A stretch of 64,000 bases of DNA. Origin: an uncultured Flavobacteriaceae bacterium (lineage in GTDB: Bacteria; Bacteroidota; Bacteroidia; Flavobacteriales; Flavobacteriaceae). The notes under the pieces are model-generated. The model worked only from the letters and a program-made list of their open reading frames with translations. It did no database searches and was not told the DNA's origin. Location: the NCBI GenBank assembly GCA_947501845.1, contig CANMXP010000003.1, positions 334,912 through 398,911 of the forward strand, written 5' to 3'. The stretch's first letter is position 1. The number at the start of each line of letters is the position of its first letter. A program made the translations under genes and the position numbers. Of the stretch, positions 28,434 through 36,886 are shown one piece after another.

Positions 28434-30161
28434 TTAGCTTGTTTTTGTTTTTTTAAATTCAGCAGCAGCATGATTAGCTGCTCTTGCAGTTAATGCCATA
28501 TAAGTTAATGAAGGGTTTTGACAAGCAGACGATGTCATACAAGCTCCATCGGTAACATAAACATTTGGTACAGCATGAATTTGATTGTATTTGTTTAAAA
28601 TAGATGTTTTAGGGTTGTGTCCCATTCTTGCCGTACCCATTTCATGAATACAGGCTCCTGGAACAGCTTTTCCTAAAAATCCTCGTACATTTTTATAGCC
28701 AGCTGCTTTTAACATAGCCACAGCTTGGTCCTTCATATCTTCGCGCATTTTAAGTTCATTTTCTTTAACTTCGGCATCCATGTCTAAAGTTGGTAATCCC
28801 CATTCGTCGAGGATATCATAATTTAAAGATACTTTATTTTCATGATAAGGTAAGCACTCACCAAAACCAGACATTCCTATACGCCACGGGCCTGGTTTTA
28901 AGAGCTCGTCTTTTAGTTCTTTTCCAAAACTTAGTTCTGAAACTGCACGTTGCCAGCCCGTTCTGCTAGCTCCACCTTGATAACCATAACCTCTAATAAA
29001 TTCTTTTTGCTTGGTTTTGTCATCATCAATATTCCTAAACCTAGGGATGTAAAAACCGTTAGGTTTTCTGCCTTTGTAGTATTGGTCATCAAACCCTTCA
29101 ATTTCAGCCGATGCTCCTACAGCATAGTGGTGATCCATGAGGTTGTGTCCAAGTTCGCCGCTATCATTGCCCAATCCGTTAGGGAACCTTTTAGATTTTG
29201 ATTGCAATAAAATAGATGTAGATCCTAATGCCGATGCGCAGCTAAATATAATTGATGCTTTAAAAAACAGTTTTTCTTTAGTTTCAGCATCAATAACCTT
29301 AACACCAGAGGCTAAACCAGTAGCTTCATCATAAACAATTTCATAGGCAATAGAGTTAGGGCGTAAATGCATGTTCCCAGTTCGTTCTGCGGCTGGTAAT
29401 GTTGAAGAGTTACTGCTAAAATAACCTCCAAAAGGGCAACCTCTAATACACCTATTTCTATATTGGCAATTAGACCTGCCTTCATGTGTTGTATTTCCTG
29501 TTAAATGTGCCACTCTGCCAGGGGTTAATACACGGCCATCATCGAATTTGTTATTTACGGTTTTTTGTAAATCTTTTTCAGCACAATTTAATTCCATAGG
29601 TTCGGAAAGTTTCCCGTCAGGTAGTTGAGGAAGCCCTAAGTTTTGACCAGAAACACCAATGAATTCTTCCACCTTATCGTACCAAGGCGCAATATCTTTA
29701 TAACGAATAGGCCAATCAACACCATGCCCATCTTTTTTATTGGCTTCAAAATCCATATCGCTCCAGCGGTAACTATGTTTTCCCCACATAATGGAACGGC
29801 CTCCAACATGATAACCTCGTATCCATAAGTATTCTTTTACTTCATTATAGGGATGTTTTATGTCATCTACAAACCAATGTTTGGATTCAGGTTTTGTAAT
29901 TGAACCTCCCCATAATCTACTTTGAACTTTTTGATTTTCTTGTTCTTTTTCAGATTCTTTGCCCCGATGCTGTGAGTCCCAAGGGTCCATATGCATAGTA
30001 GGGTAATCTTCGATATGCTTTACCATGCGACCTCTGTCAAGAACTAGTGTTTTTAATCCGTTCTCACAAAGCTCTTTAGCTGCCCAGCCTCCACTAATTC
30101 CAGTGCCTATAACTATGGCGTCATAGGTAGTAGCGTATTCTTTAATGATATCTTCAGTCAT
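28434..30161 (-). CDS. GMC family FAD-dependent oxidoreductase (copy A)
   Basis: The 575-residue protein is strongly similar to copy B along its whole length: same FAD motif (G-T-G-I-S-G-G near 20), Cys-rich stretch (CQYRNRCIRGCPFGGYFSSN) and active site (CIHEMGTARMGHNPKTSILN). The closing segment is YVTDGACMTSSACQNPSLTY. It lacks a signal peptide. It is the first gene of a leftward operon GMC, small subunit, GMC, small subunit, DUF1080, TIM barrel, and lies divergent from an AraC regulator that probably controls it. Sugar C3 oxidation is inferred from context. Confidence 0.9.
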   Translation of the reverse strand: MTEDIIKEYATTYDAIVIGTGISGGWAAKELCENGLKTLVLDRGRMVKHIEDYPTMHMDPWDSQHRGKESEKEQENQKVQSRLWGGSITKPESKHWFVDDIKHPYNEVKEYLWIRGYHVGGRSIMWGKHSYRWSDMDFEANKKDGHGVDWPIRYKDIAPWYDKVEEFIGVSGQNLGLPQLPDGKLSEPMELNCAEKDLQKTVNNKFDDGRVLTPGRVAHLTGNTTHEGRSNCQYRNRCIRGCPFGGYFSSNSSTLPAAERTGNMHLRPNSIAYEIVYDEATGLASGVKVIDAETKEKLFFKASIIFSCASALGSTSILLQSKSKRFPNGLGNDSGELGHNLMDHHYAVGASAEIEGFDDQYYKGRKPNGFYIPRFRNIDDDKTKQKEFIRGYGYQGGASRTGWQRAVSELSFGKELKDELLKPGPWRIGMSGFGECLPYHENKVSLNYDILDEWGLPTLDMDAEVKENELKMREDMKDQAVAMLKAAGYKNVRGFLGKAVPGACIHEMGTARMGHNPKTSILNKYNQIHAVPNVYVTDGACMTSSACQNPSLTYMALTARAANHAAAEFKKTKTS

Positions 30162-30312
30162 TATAGTTATTGTATATGAATGTTTTTTGTTGAATCGTTA
30201 GGAATTTGTAATTTGATAATCTTTGCTATTAAAAATAGAGAAAAACGTGATTTAATTCCTAATAATTGGAAAATTAGTTAATTTGCACGATAATAGTGTT
30301 TAAATTATTTCA
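30162..30312. promoter_or_regulatory. Divergent promoter region between GMC operon and AraC regulator
   Basis: This 151-base AT-rich region must hold the start of both units. TTAATTTG at about 30275 is a near match to a -7 box for the AraC gene. CCTAATAATTGGAAAATTAG contains an imperfect inverted CTAAT/ATTAG pair that could bind a regulator. Neither is convincing on its own. Confidence 0.3.
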
Positions 30313-31350
30313 ATGAAAGCAAACATACAAGAAATCGAACCTTATGAATATGAAGCGGATGGTGTTGTTTATCATGCGGACACTTGTTTGCCATTAATTG
30401 ATGCTTATAATCGTAATAAATTAAAATTTAAAGCACTTGCAAGACATACCTATCCAGGAGATAGGTTGGACGAAAACACGCTTGGACTCAATAGTATTGG
30501 GTATTGGGATGCTAACGAACCACAGGATTGGGGGTTGGATTGGCACCGAAATGAAGGAATAGAGTTTCATTTTTTAGAATCGGGTTCGATGCCATACGCT
30601 CAAGAAAACAAAGAAGTTTTGTTAACTCCAAATCATTTAACAATTACGCGACCTTGGGAGGCTCATAAAGTAGGGAATCCATTTATAGGTATGGGGAAAT
30701 TCTATTGGGTTATTATAGATTTGGGTGTTCGCAGGCCGCATCAAGATTGGGTTTGGCCAGATTGGATTACTTTAACGCCTTCAGATTTAACAAGGCTTAC
30801 CACTATTTTAAGGCAAAACGAAAAATCTATTTGGAAAACAGACCAGCGCATTCGAGATTGCTTCATGAGAATAAATAAAGCGGTAAACACAGACGAGAAA
30901 GGTAATAATGCATCTAAAATAAGGTTGCTTGTTAACTATTTGTTGATTCTATTGCTTGATTTATTGAATACAGATGATATTGTTTTAAATGAATCACTTA
31001 CAGATAGTTCTAGGAGTGTAAAATTCTTCTTGAAAGAACTTGAAAAGAACCTTTCTGAGAATTGGACTATTGAGTTGATGGCACAGTCTGCCGGTGTAGG
31101 TTTGACACGATTTACGCACCATTGTAAACGGTTAACTAATTTAACCCCCATGCGCTATTTGACTATGAAACGCTTGGAAATGTCTAAAGAGGTGCTTCGG
31201 GAAAATCAAAACTTAACGATTGCAGAAGTGGCTTATATGTGCGGCTTTACCACAGGGCAGTATTTTGCTACGGTTTTTAAGAAACATGAAAAATGCTCAC
31301 CTAATGAATATCGATTAAAATATACAGCCGATAGCTTACAGCCAGCCTAA
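30313..31350 (+). CDS. AraC family transcriptional regulator
   Basis: The 345-residue protein has an N-terminal cupin-like sensor part (about 60-150, GIEFHFLESGSMPYAQENKEVLL) and a C-terminal AraC-type double helix-turn-helix from about 245. The C-terminal part shows ENWTIELMAQSAGVGLTRFT, then TPMRYLTMKRLEMSKEVL, and the family signature IAEVAYMCGFTTGQYFATVF. It stands between the leftward GMC operon and the rightward isomerase/MFS/oxidoreductase operon, which makes it the likely local activator responding to a sugar or keto-sugar. Confidence 0.92.
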   Translation: MKANIQEIEPYEYEADGVVYHADTCLPLIDAYNRNKLKFKALARHTYPGDRLDENTLGLNSIGYWDANEPQDWGLDWHRNEGIEFHFLESGSMPYAQENKEVLLTPNHLTITRPWEAHKVGNPFIGMGKFYWVIIDLGVRRPHQDWVWPDWITLTPSDLTRLTTILRQNEKSIWKTDQRIRDCFMRINKAVNTDEKGNNASKIRLLVNYLLILLLDLLNTDDIVLNESLTDSSRSVKFFLKELEKNLSENWTIELMAQSAGVGLTRFTHHCKRLTNLTPMRYLTMKRLEMSKEVLRENQNLTIAEVAYMCGFTTGQYFATVFKKHEKCSPNEYRLKYTADSLQPA

Positions 31351-31484
31351 ATTTGTGCAAAAAACAGATCTGGAAGTGTTTAAATTCTTTCACTGAATAA
31401 AAATACACAGTATTTTAAATTCAAATACATATTTTCACATATTCATCTTAATTGGTAAGGTGCTTTTAATTAATAAACATTTTT

Positions 31485-32441
31485 ATGAAACGAAGAGATT
31501 TTGTTGTGAAAACAGCTTCAGCAAGTGCTGCATTGTCAATAATGGGTTTGTACGGATGCAAAAATTCCGAGAAAAAAGAAGAACCGTCTAATCAAGTTTC
31601 TAAAGAGTCCCCCTTGTTTTTTAAGATGTCCTTAGCCCAGTGGTCATTGCACCGTACCTTGTTTGCCAATAAAATGGACAATTTGGATTTTGCTGCGAAA
31701 TCTAGAAGCTTTGGTTTGGAAGGTTTAGAATATGTAAATGGGTTTTTTAAAGATAAGGCTAAAGAGATGTCTTATCTAAAAGAAATGAAACTAAGAGCCG
31801 ATACTGAAGGGCAGCAAAATGTTTTAATTATGATTGATGGGGAAGGGATGCTTGCCAATGCAGATAATAATGAAAGACTTAAAGCTATTGAAAATCATTA
31901 CAAATGGGTTGAGGCAGCTCATTTTTTAGGCTGTCATGCCATTCGAGTTAATTTGGCAGGTGGTGTAGATAAAAGTGAGGCCGTAAAAGCAAGTATTGAT
32001 TCTTTAAATAAGCTTTCTGAATTTGCTAAAGGATCTGATATTAATGTGTTGGTTGAGAATCACGGTGGCTTTTCTTCAGATGGGAAGTGGATGACCGATG
32101 TGTTTTCTCAAATAGAAAATGAAAATTGTGGGACCCTACCAGATTTTGGAAATTTCTGTATAGAAAAGGACAAAGATGGTGGATGTATTGAGGCATATGA
32201 TAAATATCAAGGTATTAAAGAGCTGTTGCCTTATGCTAAAGCGGTAAGTGCAAAATCCTATAATTTTAATGAACAAGGAGAGGATACCGTTATAGATTAT
32301 CTTAAGATGATGGAAATGGTTAAAAAATCGGGTTATACAGGATTTGTTGGTATTGAATATGAAGGCAATATACTGCCTGAAGAAAAAGGCATTGAATTAA
32401 CTAGGGATTTGCTGGTACGTGTTGGTAAACAACTTGCTTAA
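31485..32441 (+). CDS. TIM-barrel sugar isomerase/epimerase-like protein, exported
   Basis: The 318-residue protein starts with a combined Tat and lipoprotein signal (MKRRDFVVKTASASAALSIM, then GLYGC). The barrel follows from about 45 (FKMSLAQWSLHRTLFANK) with likely metal ligands in VLVENHGGFSSDGKWM (Glu/His near 196), LPDFGNFCIEKDKDGG (Asp near 222) and GFVGIEYEGNILPEEKG near the end. It is of the same general family as the other two TIM-barrel proteins of this region but clearly diverged. It is the first gene of the rightward operon and precedes the MFS transporter by 24 bases. Confidence 0.83.
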   Translation: MKRRDFVVKTASASAALSIMGLYGCKNSEKKEEPSNQVSKESPLFFKMSLAQWSLHRTLFANKMDNLDFAAKSRSFGLEGLEYVNGFFKDKAKEMSYLKEMKLRADTEGQQNVLIMIDGEGMLANADNNERLKAIENHYKWVEAAHFLGCHAIRVNLAGGVDKSEAVKASIDSLNKLSEFAKGSDINVLVENHGGFSSDGKWMTDVFSQIENENCGTLPDFGNFCIEKDKDGGCIEAYDKYQGIKELLPYAKAVSAKSYNFNEQGEDTVIDYLKMMEMVKKSGYTGFVGIEYEGNILPEEKGIELTRDLLVRVGKQLA

Positions 32442-32465
32442 AAAACTAATTTAACTAAATATATA

Positions 32466-33674
32466 ATGGAACAGATTAATAAAAATAGGTTGTTTTTAGC
32501 ATCTTGTATTTCTTTAATTGTGACTGCTATGACCTTTGCTATTAGAGCAGGTATCTTGGGGCAGTTGGGAACAGATTTTGCATTAACAGATACGCAGCTT
32601 GGATGGGTAAATAGTATGGCGTTTTTAGGTTTTCCTATGGCTACAATTTTTGGAGGACTGGTTTATAACTCGCTGGGTGCGAGAAAATTAATGATCATTG
32701 CTTTTTTATCTCATTTATTGGGAATACTGCTTACCATTTTTGCAGGTGGTTTCTGGACACTTTTAATTTCAACCTTTTTTATAGGGTTTGCCAATGGTTC
32801 TGTAGAAGCAGCCTGCAATCCTTTAATTGCGGATATGTATACTACAAACCGAACAACTATGCTGAATAAGTTCCATGTTTGGTTTCCTGGAGGTATCGTG
32901 ATTGGGGCTTTGGTGTCTAAGTTTATGACAGACTTTGGGATGAGTTGGCAATTGCAAATAGCTAGTATGTTAATTCCAACGTTACTTTATGGGTTTTTAT
33001 TTTTTGGACAAAAGTTTCCGAAAAACGAAAATATTGTTTCCGATACAAAAATGAACATAAAAAGTTTGCTCTCTCCATTATTCATTTTTATGGTGATTTG
33101 TATGACGTTAACAGCGACAACCGAATTAGGAACACAGCAATGGATTGAAAAAATTCTAGGAAATACAGGGGCTAGTCCGATGTTAATTTTAGCTATGGTT
33201 ACAGGGTTAATGGCTGTTGGTCGTTATTTTGCTGGTCCAATAATTCATAAACTGAATCCACCAGGAGTATTATTAATATCTGCTATTATAGCTGCTGTAG
33301 CTATATATCTTATGAGTTCGGCAACAGGAGGAATGGTATATGTTTCTGCAATATTATTTGCAATAGGTGTATGCTATTTTTGGCCAACTATGATTGGTTT
33401 TGTTAGTGAATATATACCGAAAACAGGCGCATTAGGAATGTCATTAATTGGTGGAGCAGGTATGTTTGCAACCAGTATTTGGCAACCCGTAATTGGTTCC
33501 TGGTTAGATAATGCAAAATTGAAGGCTATTGATTCTGGAGTTTCTGTAGAACAAGCAGAGTTAATTGCTGGACAAGAAACATTGAGCAATATTGCTATTT
33601 TTCCAATGGTATTAGTCCTGTTATTTGGGATTCTATATACACAACGAAAAAAGTTAGAAGCAAAAAGAGTTTAA
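32466..33674 (+). CDS. MFS transporter, probably for a sugar or keto-sugar
   Basis: The protein has 402 residues with about 12 hydrophobic membrane segments, starting NRLFLASCISLIVTAMTFAI. The MFS loop 2-3 pattern appears as GGLVYNSLGARKLMI near 60. A conserved acidic residue sits in the FVNGSVEAACNPL-like stretch (FANGSVEAACNPLIADMY near 115), and TATTELGTQQWIEKIL resembles the FucP/NagP-type sugar:proton symporter group. Its place between a periplasmic isomerase and a cytosolic oxidoreductase suggests inner-membrane import of the pathway product. Substrate is not visible from sequence. Confidence 0.85.
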   Translation: MEQINKNRLFLASCISLIVTAMTFAIRAGILGQLGTDFALTDTQLGWVNSMAFLGFPMATIFGGLVYNSLGARKLMIIAFLSHLLGILLTIFAGGFWTLLISTFFIGFANGSVEAACNPLIADMYTTNRTTMLNKFHVWFPGGIVIGALVSKFMTDFGMSWQLQIASMLIPTLLYGFLFFGQKFPKNENIVSDTKMNIKSLLSPLFIFMVICMTLTATTELGTQQWIEKILGNTGASPMLILAMVTGLMAVGRYFAGPIIHKLNPPGVLLISAIIAAVAIYLMSSATGGMVYVSAILFAIGVCYFWPTMIGFVSEYIPKTGALGMSLIGGAGMFATSIWQPVIGSWLDNAKLKAIDSGVSVEQAELIAGQETLSNIAIFPMVLVLLFGILYTQRKKLEAKRV

Positions 33675-33682
33675 ATTAAAAT

Positions 33683-34828
33683 ATGGCAAGAAAATTAAGA
33701 ATGGGAATGATTGGTGGAGGCACTGGATCATTCATAGGGGATGTACACAGAAGAGCAGCCTCGATTGATGGCATGATAGATTTGGTATGTGGTGCTTTTA
33801 GTAGTAGTGCAGAAAAATCGATAGCATCAGGGAAAGATTTATTTCTTTCTGAAGATAGATGTTATGGGAGTTATGAGGAAATGATTTTAAAAGAAAAAGA
33901 ACTTCCCGAAGATATACGAATGGATTTTGTGGCCATTGTAACACCAAACCATATGCATTTTCCGCCAGCAAAAATGGCTTTAGAGAATGGATTTCATGTG
34001 GTTTGCGATAAACCAATGACTCTAACATTAGATGAGGCAATTGCCTTAGAAAAAATAGTTGACGAAAGCGGAAAATTATTCGCGCTTACACATAATTATA
34101 CAGGACATCCTTTAGTGAAACAAGCCAAAGCGATGGTTGCTAACGGTGATTTAGGGAATATTAGAAAAATACAAGTCCAATACTTACAAGGTTGGCTGTC
34201 TACGGCAGTTGAACAAACAGGACAAAAACAAGCCTCTTGGCGAGTAGACCCAAAACGTTCAGGAATTGGAGGTGCTTTAGGTGATATTGGAACGCATGCT
34301 GAAAACTTGGTAGAATATATTACAGGCTTAAAAATTGATGAATTAGCTGCCGATTTAGGCAAGTTCGGAGCAGGTAGAGTTTTAGATGATGATGGTAATT
34401 TATTGCTTCGTATGGAAAATGATGCTAAAGGAACCATGTCTATTTCTCAAATTGCTTTAGGAGAAGAGAATAATTTAGCGATTAAAGTATATGGTGAAAA
34501 AGGGAGTTTAGAATGGCATCAGGAAAATCCAAATCAGTTAATAACACGTTGGCTTGAAAACCCTGTTACGGTTTTTACACCAAACGGAAACAATTTATAT
34601 CCAGAGGCATTAAATGTATCCAGAATTCCTGCGGGTCATCCAGAAGGTTACTTGGAGGCTTTTGCTACGATATACAAAAATTTCGCAACGCATTTAATGG
34701 CTGTTTTAAATGGAAAAACTATTGATAAACCAGATTATCCTACAGCTAAAGATGGTGTTCGAGGCATAAAGTTTATTTATGCCGCTGTTGAGAGTGATAA
34801 AAACAATTCAACTTGGACAAAAATTTAA
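33683..34828 (+). CDS. Gfo/Idh/MocA family oxidoreductase, cytosolic
   Basis: The 381-residue protein has no export signal, unlike the other three members of its family here. The Rossmann motif is LRMGMIGGGTGSFIGDVHRR at the N-terminus, VVCDKPMTLTLDEA holds the conserved Lys-Pro (about 109-122), and the second domain contains GGALGDIGTHAENLVEYITG with the catalytic-type Asp/His pair. It probably reduces an imported 3-keto-sugar, or oxidises a sugar, with NAD(P). It follows the MFS gene by eight bases and precedes a cytosolic TIM-barrel gene. Confidence 0.9.
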   Translation: MARKLRMGMIGGGTGSFIGDVHRRAASIDGMIDLVCGAFSSSAEKSIASGKDLFLSEDRCYGSYEEMILKEKELPEDIRMDFVAIVTPNHMHFPPAKMALENGFHVVCDKPMTLTLDEAIALEKIVDESGKLFALTHNYTGHPLVKQAKAMVANGDLGNIRKIQVQYLQGWLSTAVEQTGQKQASWRVDPKRSGIGGALGDIGTHAENLVEYITGLKIDELAADLGKFGAGRVLDDDGNLLLRMENDAKGTMSISQIALGEENNLAIKVYGEKGSLEWHQENPNQLITRWLENPVTVFTPNGNNLYPEALNVSRIPAGHPEGYLEAFATIYKNFATHLMAVLNGKTIDKPDYPTAKDGVRGIKFIYAAVESDKNNSTWTKI

Positions 34829-34924
34829 AAATAGGTCTTAAGGACAAATTATATAGAATATGAGTTCTCAGTTTCTCCCAGTAGGGTGGGCGGTTAAGTA
34901 GAGCTCTAAGTTAAGAGTAGTATT

Positions 34925-35977
34925 ATGAAAACAATAAAAGGACCTGCAGTTTTTTTGGCACAATTTGCAGGAAGTGAAGCCCCGTTTAACTCTTTGGATG
35001 GGATGTGTAAATGGGCAGCAGATTTAGGATATAAAGGCATTCAAATTCCAACATGGGAATCTAGTTTAATAGATATAGAAAAAGCAGCAGAAAGTCAGAC
35101 GTATTGTGATGATTTAAAAGGGAAAGTGGCGTCTTATGGATTAGAAATCACAGAATTATCTACACACTTGCAAGGACAATTGGTAGCTGTTAACCCAGCT
35201 TACGATACGATGTTTGATGGTTTTGCACCCGAACATGTTAGAAATAATCCAAAAGCTAGAACAGAATGGGCGATAGATTTTGTGAAAAAATCTGGAACTG
35301 CCAGTGGAAGATTAGGTTTAAAGGCTCACGCTACTTTTTCTGGAGCTTTAATGTGGCATACCATGTATCCGTGGCCACAACGACCTAAAGGACTAGTAGA
35401 AATGGGTTTTAAAGAATTAGCAAACCGTTGGGTTCCTATATTGAATCATTTTGACGAACATGGTGTTGATGTATGTTATGAAATTCATCCTGGGGAAGAT
35501 CTTCATGATGGAATCACATTTGAACGTTTTTTAGAAGCAACAAATAATCACAAGAGAGCTAATATACTTTATGACCCTAGTCACTATGTACTTCAACAGT
35601 TAGATTATTTAACTTTTATAGATCATTACCATGAGCGTATTAAAGCTTTTCATGTTAAAGATGCAGAATTTAATCCAACAGGAAAACAAGGTGTTTATGG
35701 TGGATATGCCGATTGGAAAGATAGAGCAGGGCGTTTTAGATCATTAGGAGATGGTCAGGTAGATTTTAAAGCGATTTTTTCAAAATTAACGAAGTATGAA
35801 TGCGATTTCTGGGCTGTTATGGAATGGGAATGTTGTATAAAATCTTCTGAGCAAGGAGCGAGAGAAGGTGCGCCCTTTATTCAAAAACATATTATTGAAG
35901 CTGCTGAAAAAGGATTTGATGATTTTGCTGGTGGTGATGTTGATGAAGTGCAATTAAAGAAAATACTTGGGCTATAG
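34925..35977 (+). CDS. TIM-barrel sugar isomerase/epimerase-like protein, cytosolic
   Basis: The protein has 350 residues and no signal peptide. Barrel and metal-site motifs are GYKGIQIPTWESSLID near 38, VCYEIHPGEDLHDGITF (Glu/His near 187), NILYDPSHYVLQQLDY (Asp/His near 220), KAFHVKDAEFNPTGK near 241, and a C-terminal acidic VMEWECCIKSSEQGA. Relatives are often annotated as sugar phosphate isomerase/epimerase and occur beside cytosolic Gfo/Idh/MocA genes. Here a shared step on the same imported sugar is likely. Reaction unknown. Confidence 0.87.
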   Translation: MKTIKGPAVFLAQFAGSEAPFNSLDGMCKWAADLGYKGIQIPTWESSLIDIEKAAESQTYCDDLKGKVASYGLEITELSTHLQGQLVAVNPAYDTMFDGFAPEHVRNNPKARTEWAIDFVKKSGTASGRLGLKAHATFSGALMWHTMYPWPQRPKGLVEMGFKELANRWVPILNHFDEHGVDVCYEIHPGEDLHDGITFERFLEATNNHKRANILYDPSHYVLQQLDYLTFIDHYHERIKAFHVKDAEFNPTGKQGVYGGYADWKDRAGRFRSLGDGQVDFKAIFSKLTKYECDFWAVMEWECCIKSSEQGAREGAPFIQKHIIEAAEKGFDDFAGGDVDEVQLKKILGL

Positions 35978-36068
35978 ATAGCACAGTGATTTTTATTAAT
36001 GTAACAGTTCTTAATTGTAAGACTGCTTGCAGTTGGAGTTTTTAAAATAAAACTTAAAATTATAAATT

Positions 36069-36875
36069 TTGAATATCAGAGAAACAACTTTGATTGTGTT
36101 AGCGACTTGTCTGTTTGCCTGTACTAATAATAAAGGTAAAGTAGCCGAGGAGCCTATCGAGACAAAACCAAAAGTAGAACTTAAGGAACCTACAGATCCT
36201 AAAGAAACTGAACTTTACAAACCAGTACCTCCAACAGTCAACCCTACAGGGCAACACGGCGTTCCAAGTGATGCTATCGTGTTGTTTAATGGTGAAAACT
36301 TAGATAATTGGGTGCATACAAAAGATGGTAGTCCAGTACAATGGGTTTTAAATGATGATGGCTCCATGACAGTTAAGGATAAGTCTGGAGATATTCAAAC
36401 AAAACAAAAATTCGATTGTATACAGTTACATATAGAATGGCGATCTTCATCAGAAAAAAGAGCGAGTGGTCAGAATAGAAGTAATAGCGGTGTTTTTCTT
36501 CAAGAACGCTATGAAGTGCAAGTTTTAGATAATAATGATAACGATACGTATGTTAACGGTCAGGTAGGGTCTATTTATAAACAGTCAATTCCTTTAGCAA
36601 AAGCATCGGTGCCGACTGGAGAATGGAATGTTTATGATATTATTTATCATGCTCCAGAATTCAATTCGGAAGGTGATAAAACAAAATCAGCAACCATTAC
36701 AATATTGCATAATGGTATTTTAATTCAAGACCATTATGAAATAAAAGGTACGACACCATATATTGGTTGGCCTAAAAATAATCCACACGGTAAGGCTGCA
36801 TTAAAGTTACAGGATCATGGTGATAATAGTGGTGTAAGTTACCGAAATATTTGGGTTCGTGAATTAAAAAATTAA
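36069..36875 (+). CDS. DUF1080 lipoprotein (3-keto-glycoside hydrolase-like)
   Basis: The start is a TTG at 36069: an in-frame stop lies six bases upstream and no Met occurs before the conserved domain, while TTG gives a complete lipoprotein signal (NIRETTLIVLATCLFACTNN, lipobox LFAC). A Pro/Glu/Lys-rich linker leads to one DUF1080 domain (about 70-268: AIVLFNGENLDNWVHTKD, RSNSGVFLQERYEVQVLD, ALKLQDHGDNSGVSYRNIWV). The gene sits between the cytosolic TIM-barrel gene and a Tat-exported oxidoreductase, on the same strand, so this operon joins periplasmic and cytosolic steps. Confidence 0.87.
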   Translation: MNIRETTLIVLATCLFACTNNKGKVAEEPIETKPKVELKEPTDPKETELYKPVPPTVNPTGQHGVPSDAIVLFNGENLDNWVHTKDGSPVQWVLNDDGSMTVKDKSGDIQTKQKFDCIQLHIEWRSSSEKRASGQNRSNSGVFLQERYEVQVLDNNDNDTYVNGQVGSIYKQSIPLAKASVPTGEWNVYDIIYHAPEFNSEGDKTKSATITILHNGILIQDHYEIKGTTPYIGWPKNNPHGKAALKLQDHGDNSGVSYRNIWVRELKN

Positions 36876-36886
36876 ACACTTAAGTT

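Noticed and set aside
34829..34924. Possible structured RNA between the cytosolic oxidoreductase and TIM-barrel genes (TCTCCCAGTAGGGTGGG)
   Set aside because: Only short, poorly paired segments; no known RNA family and no terminator. Treated as spacer.
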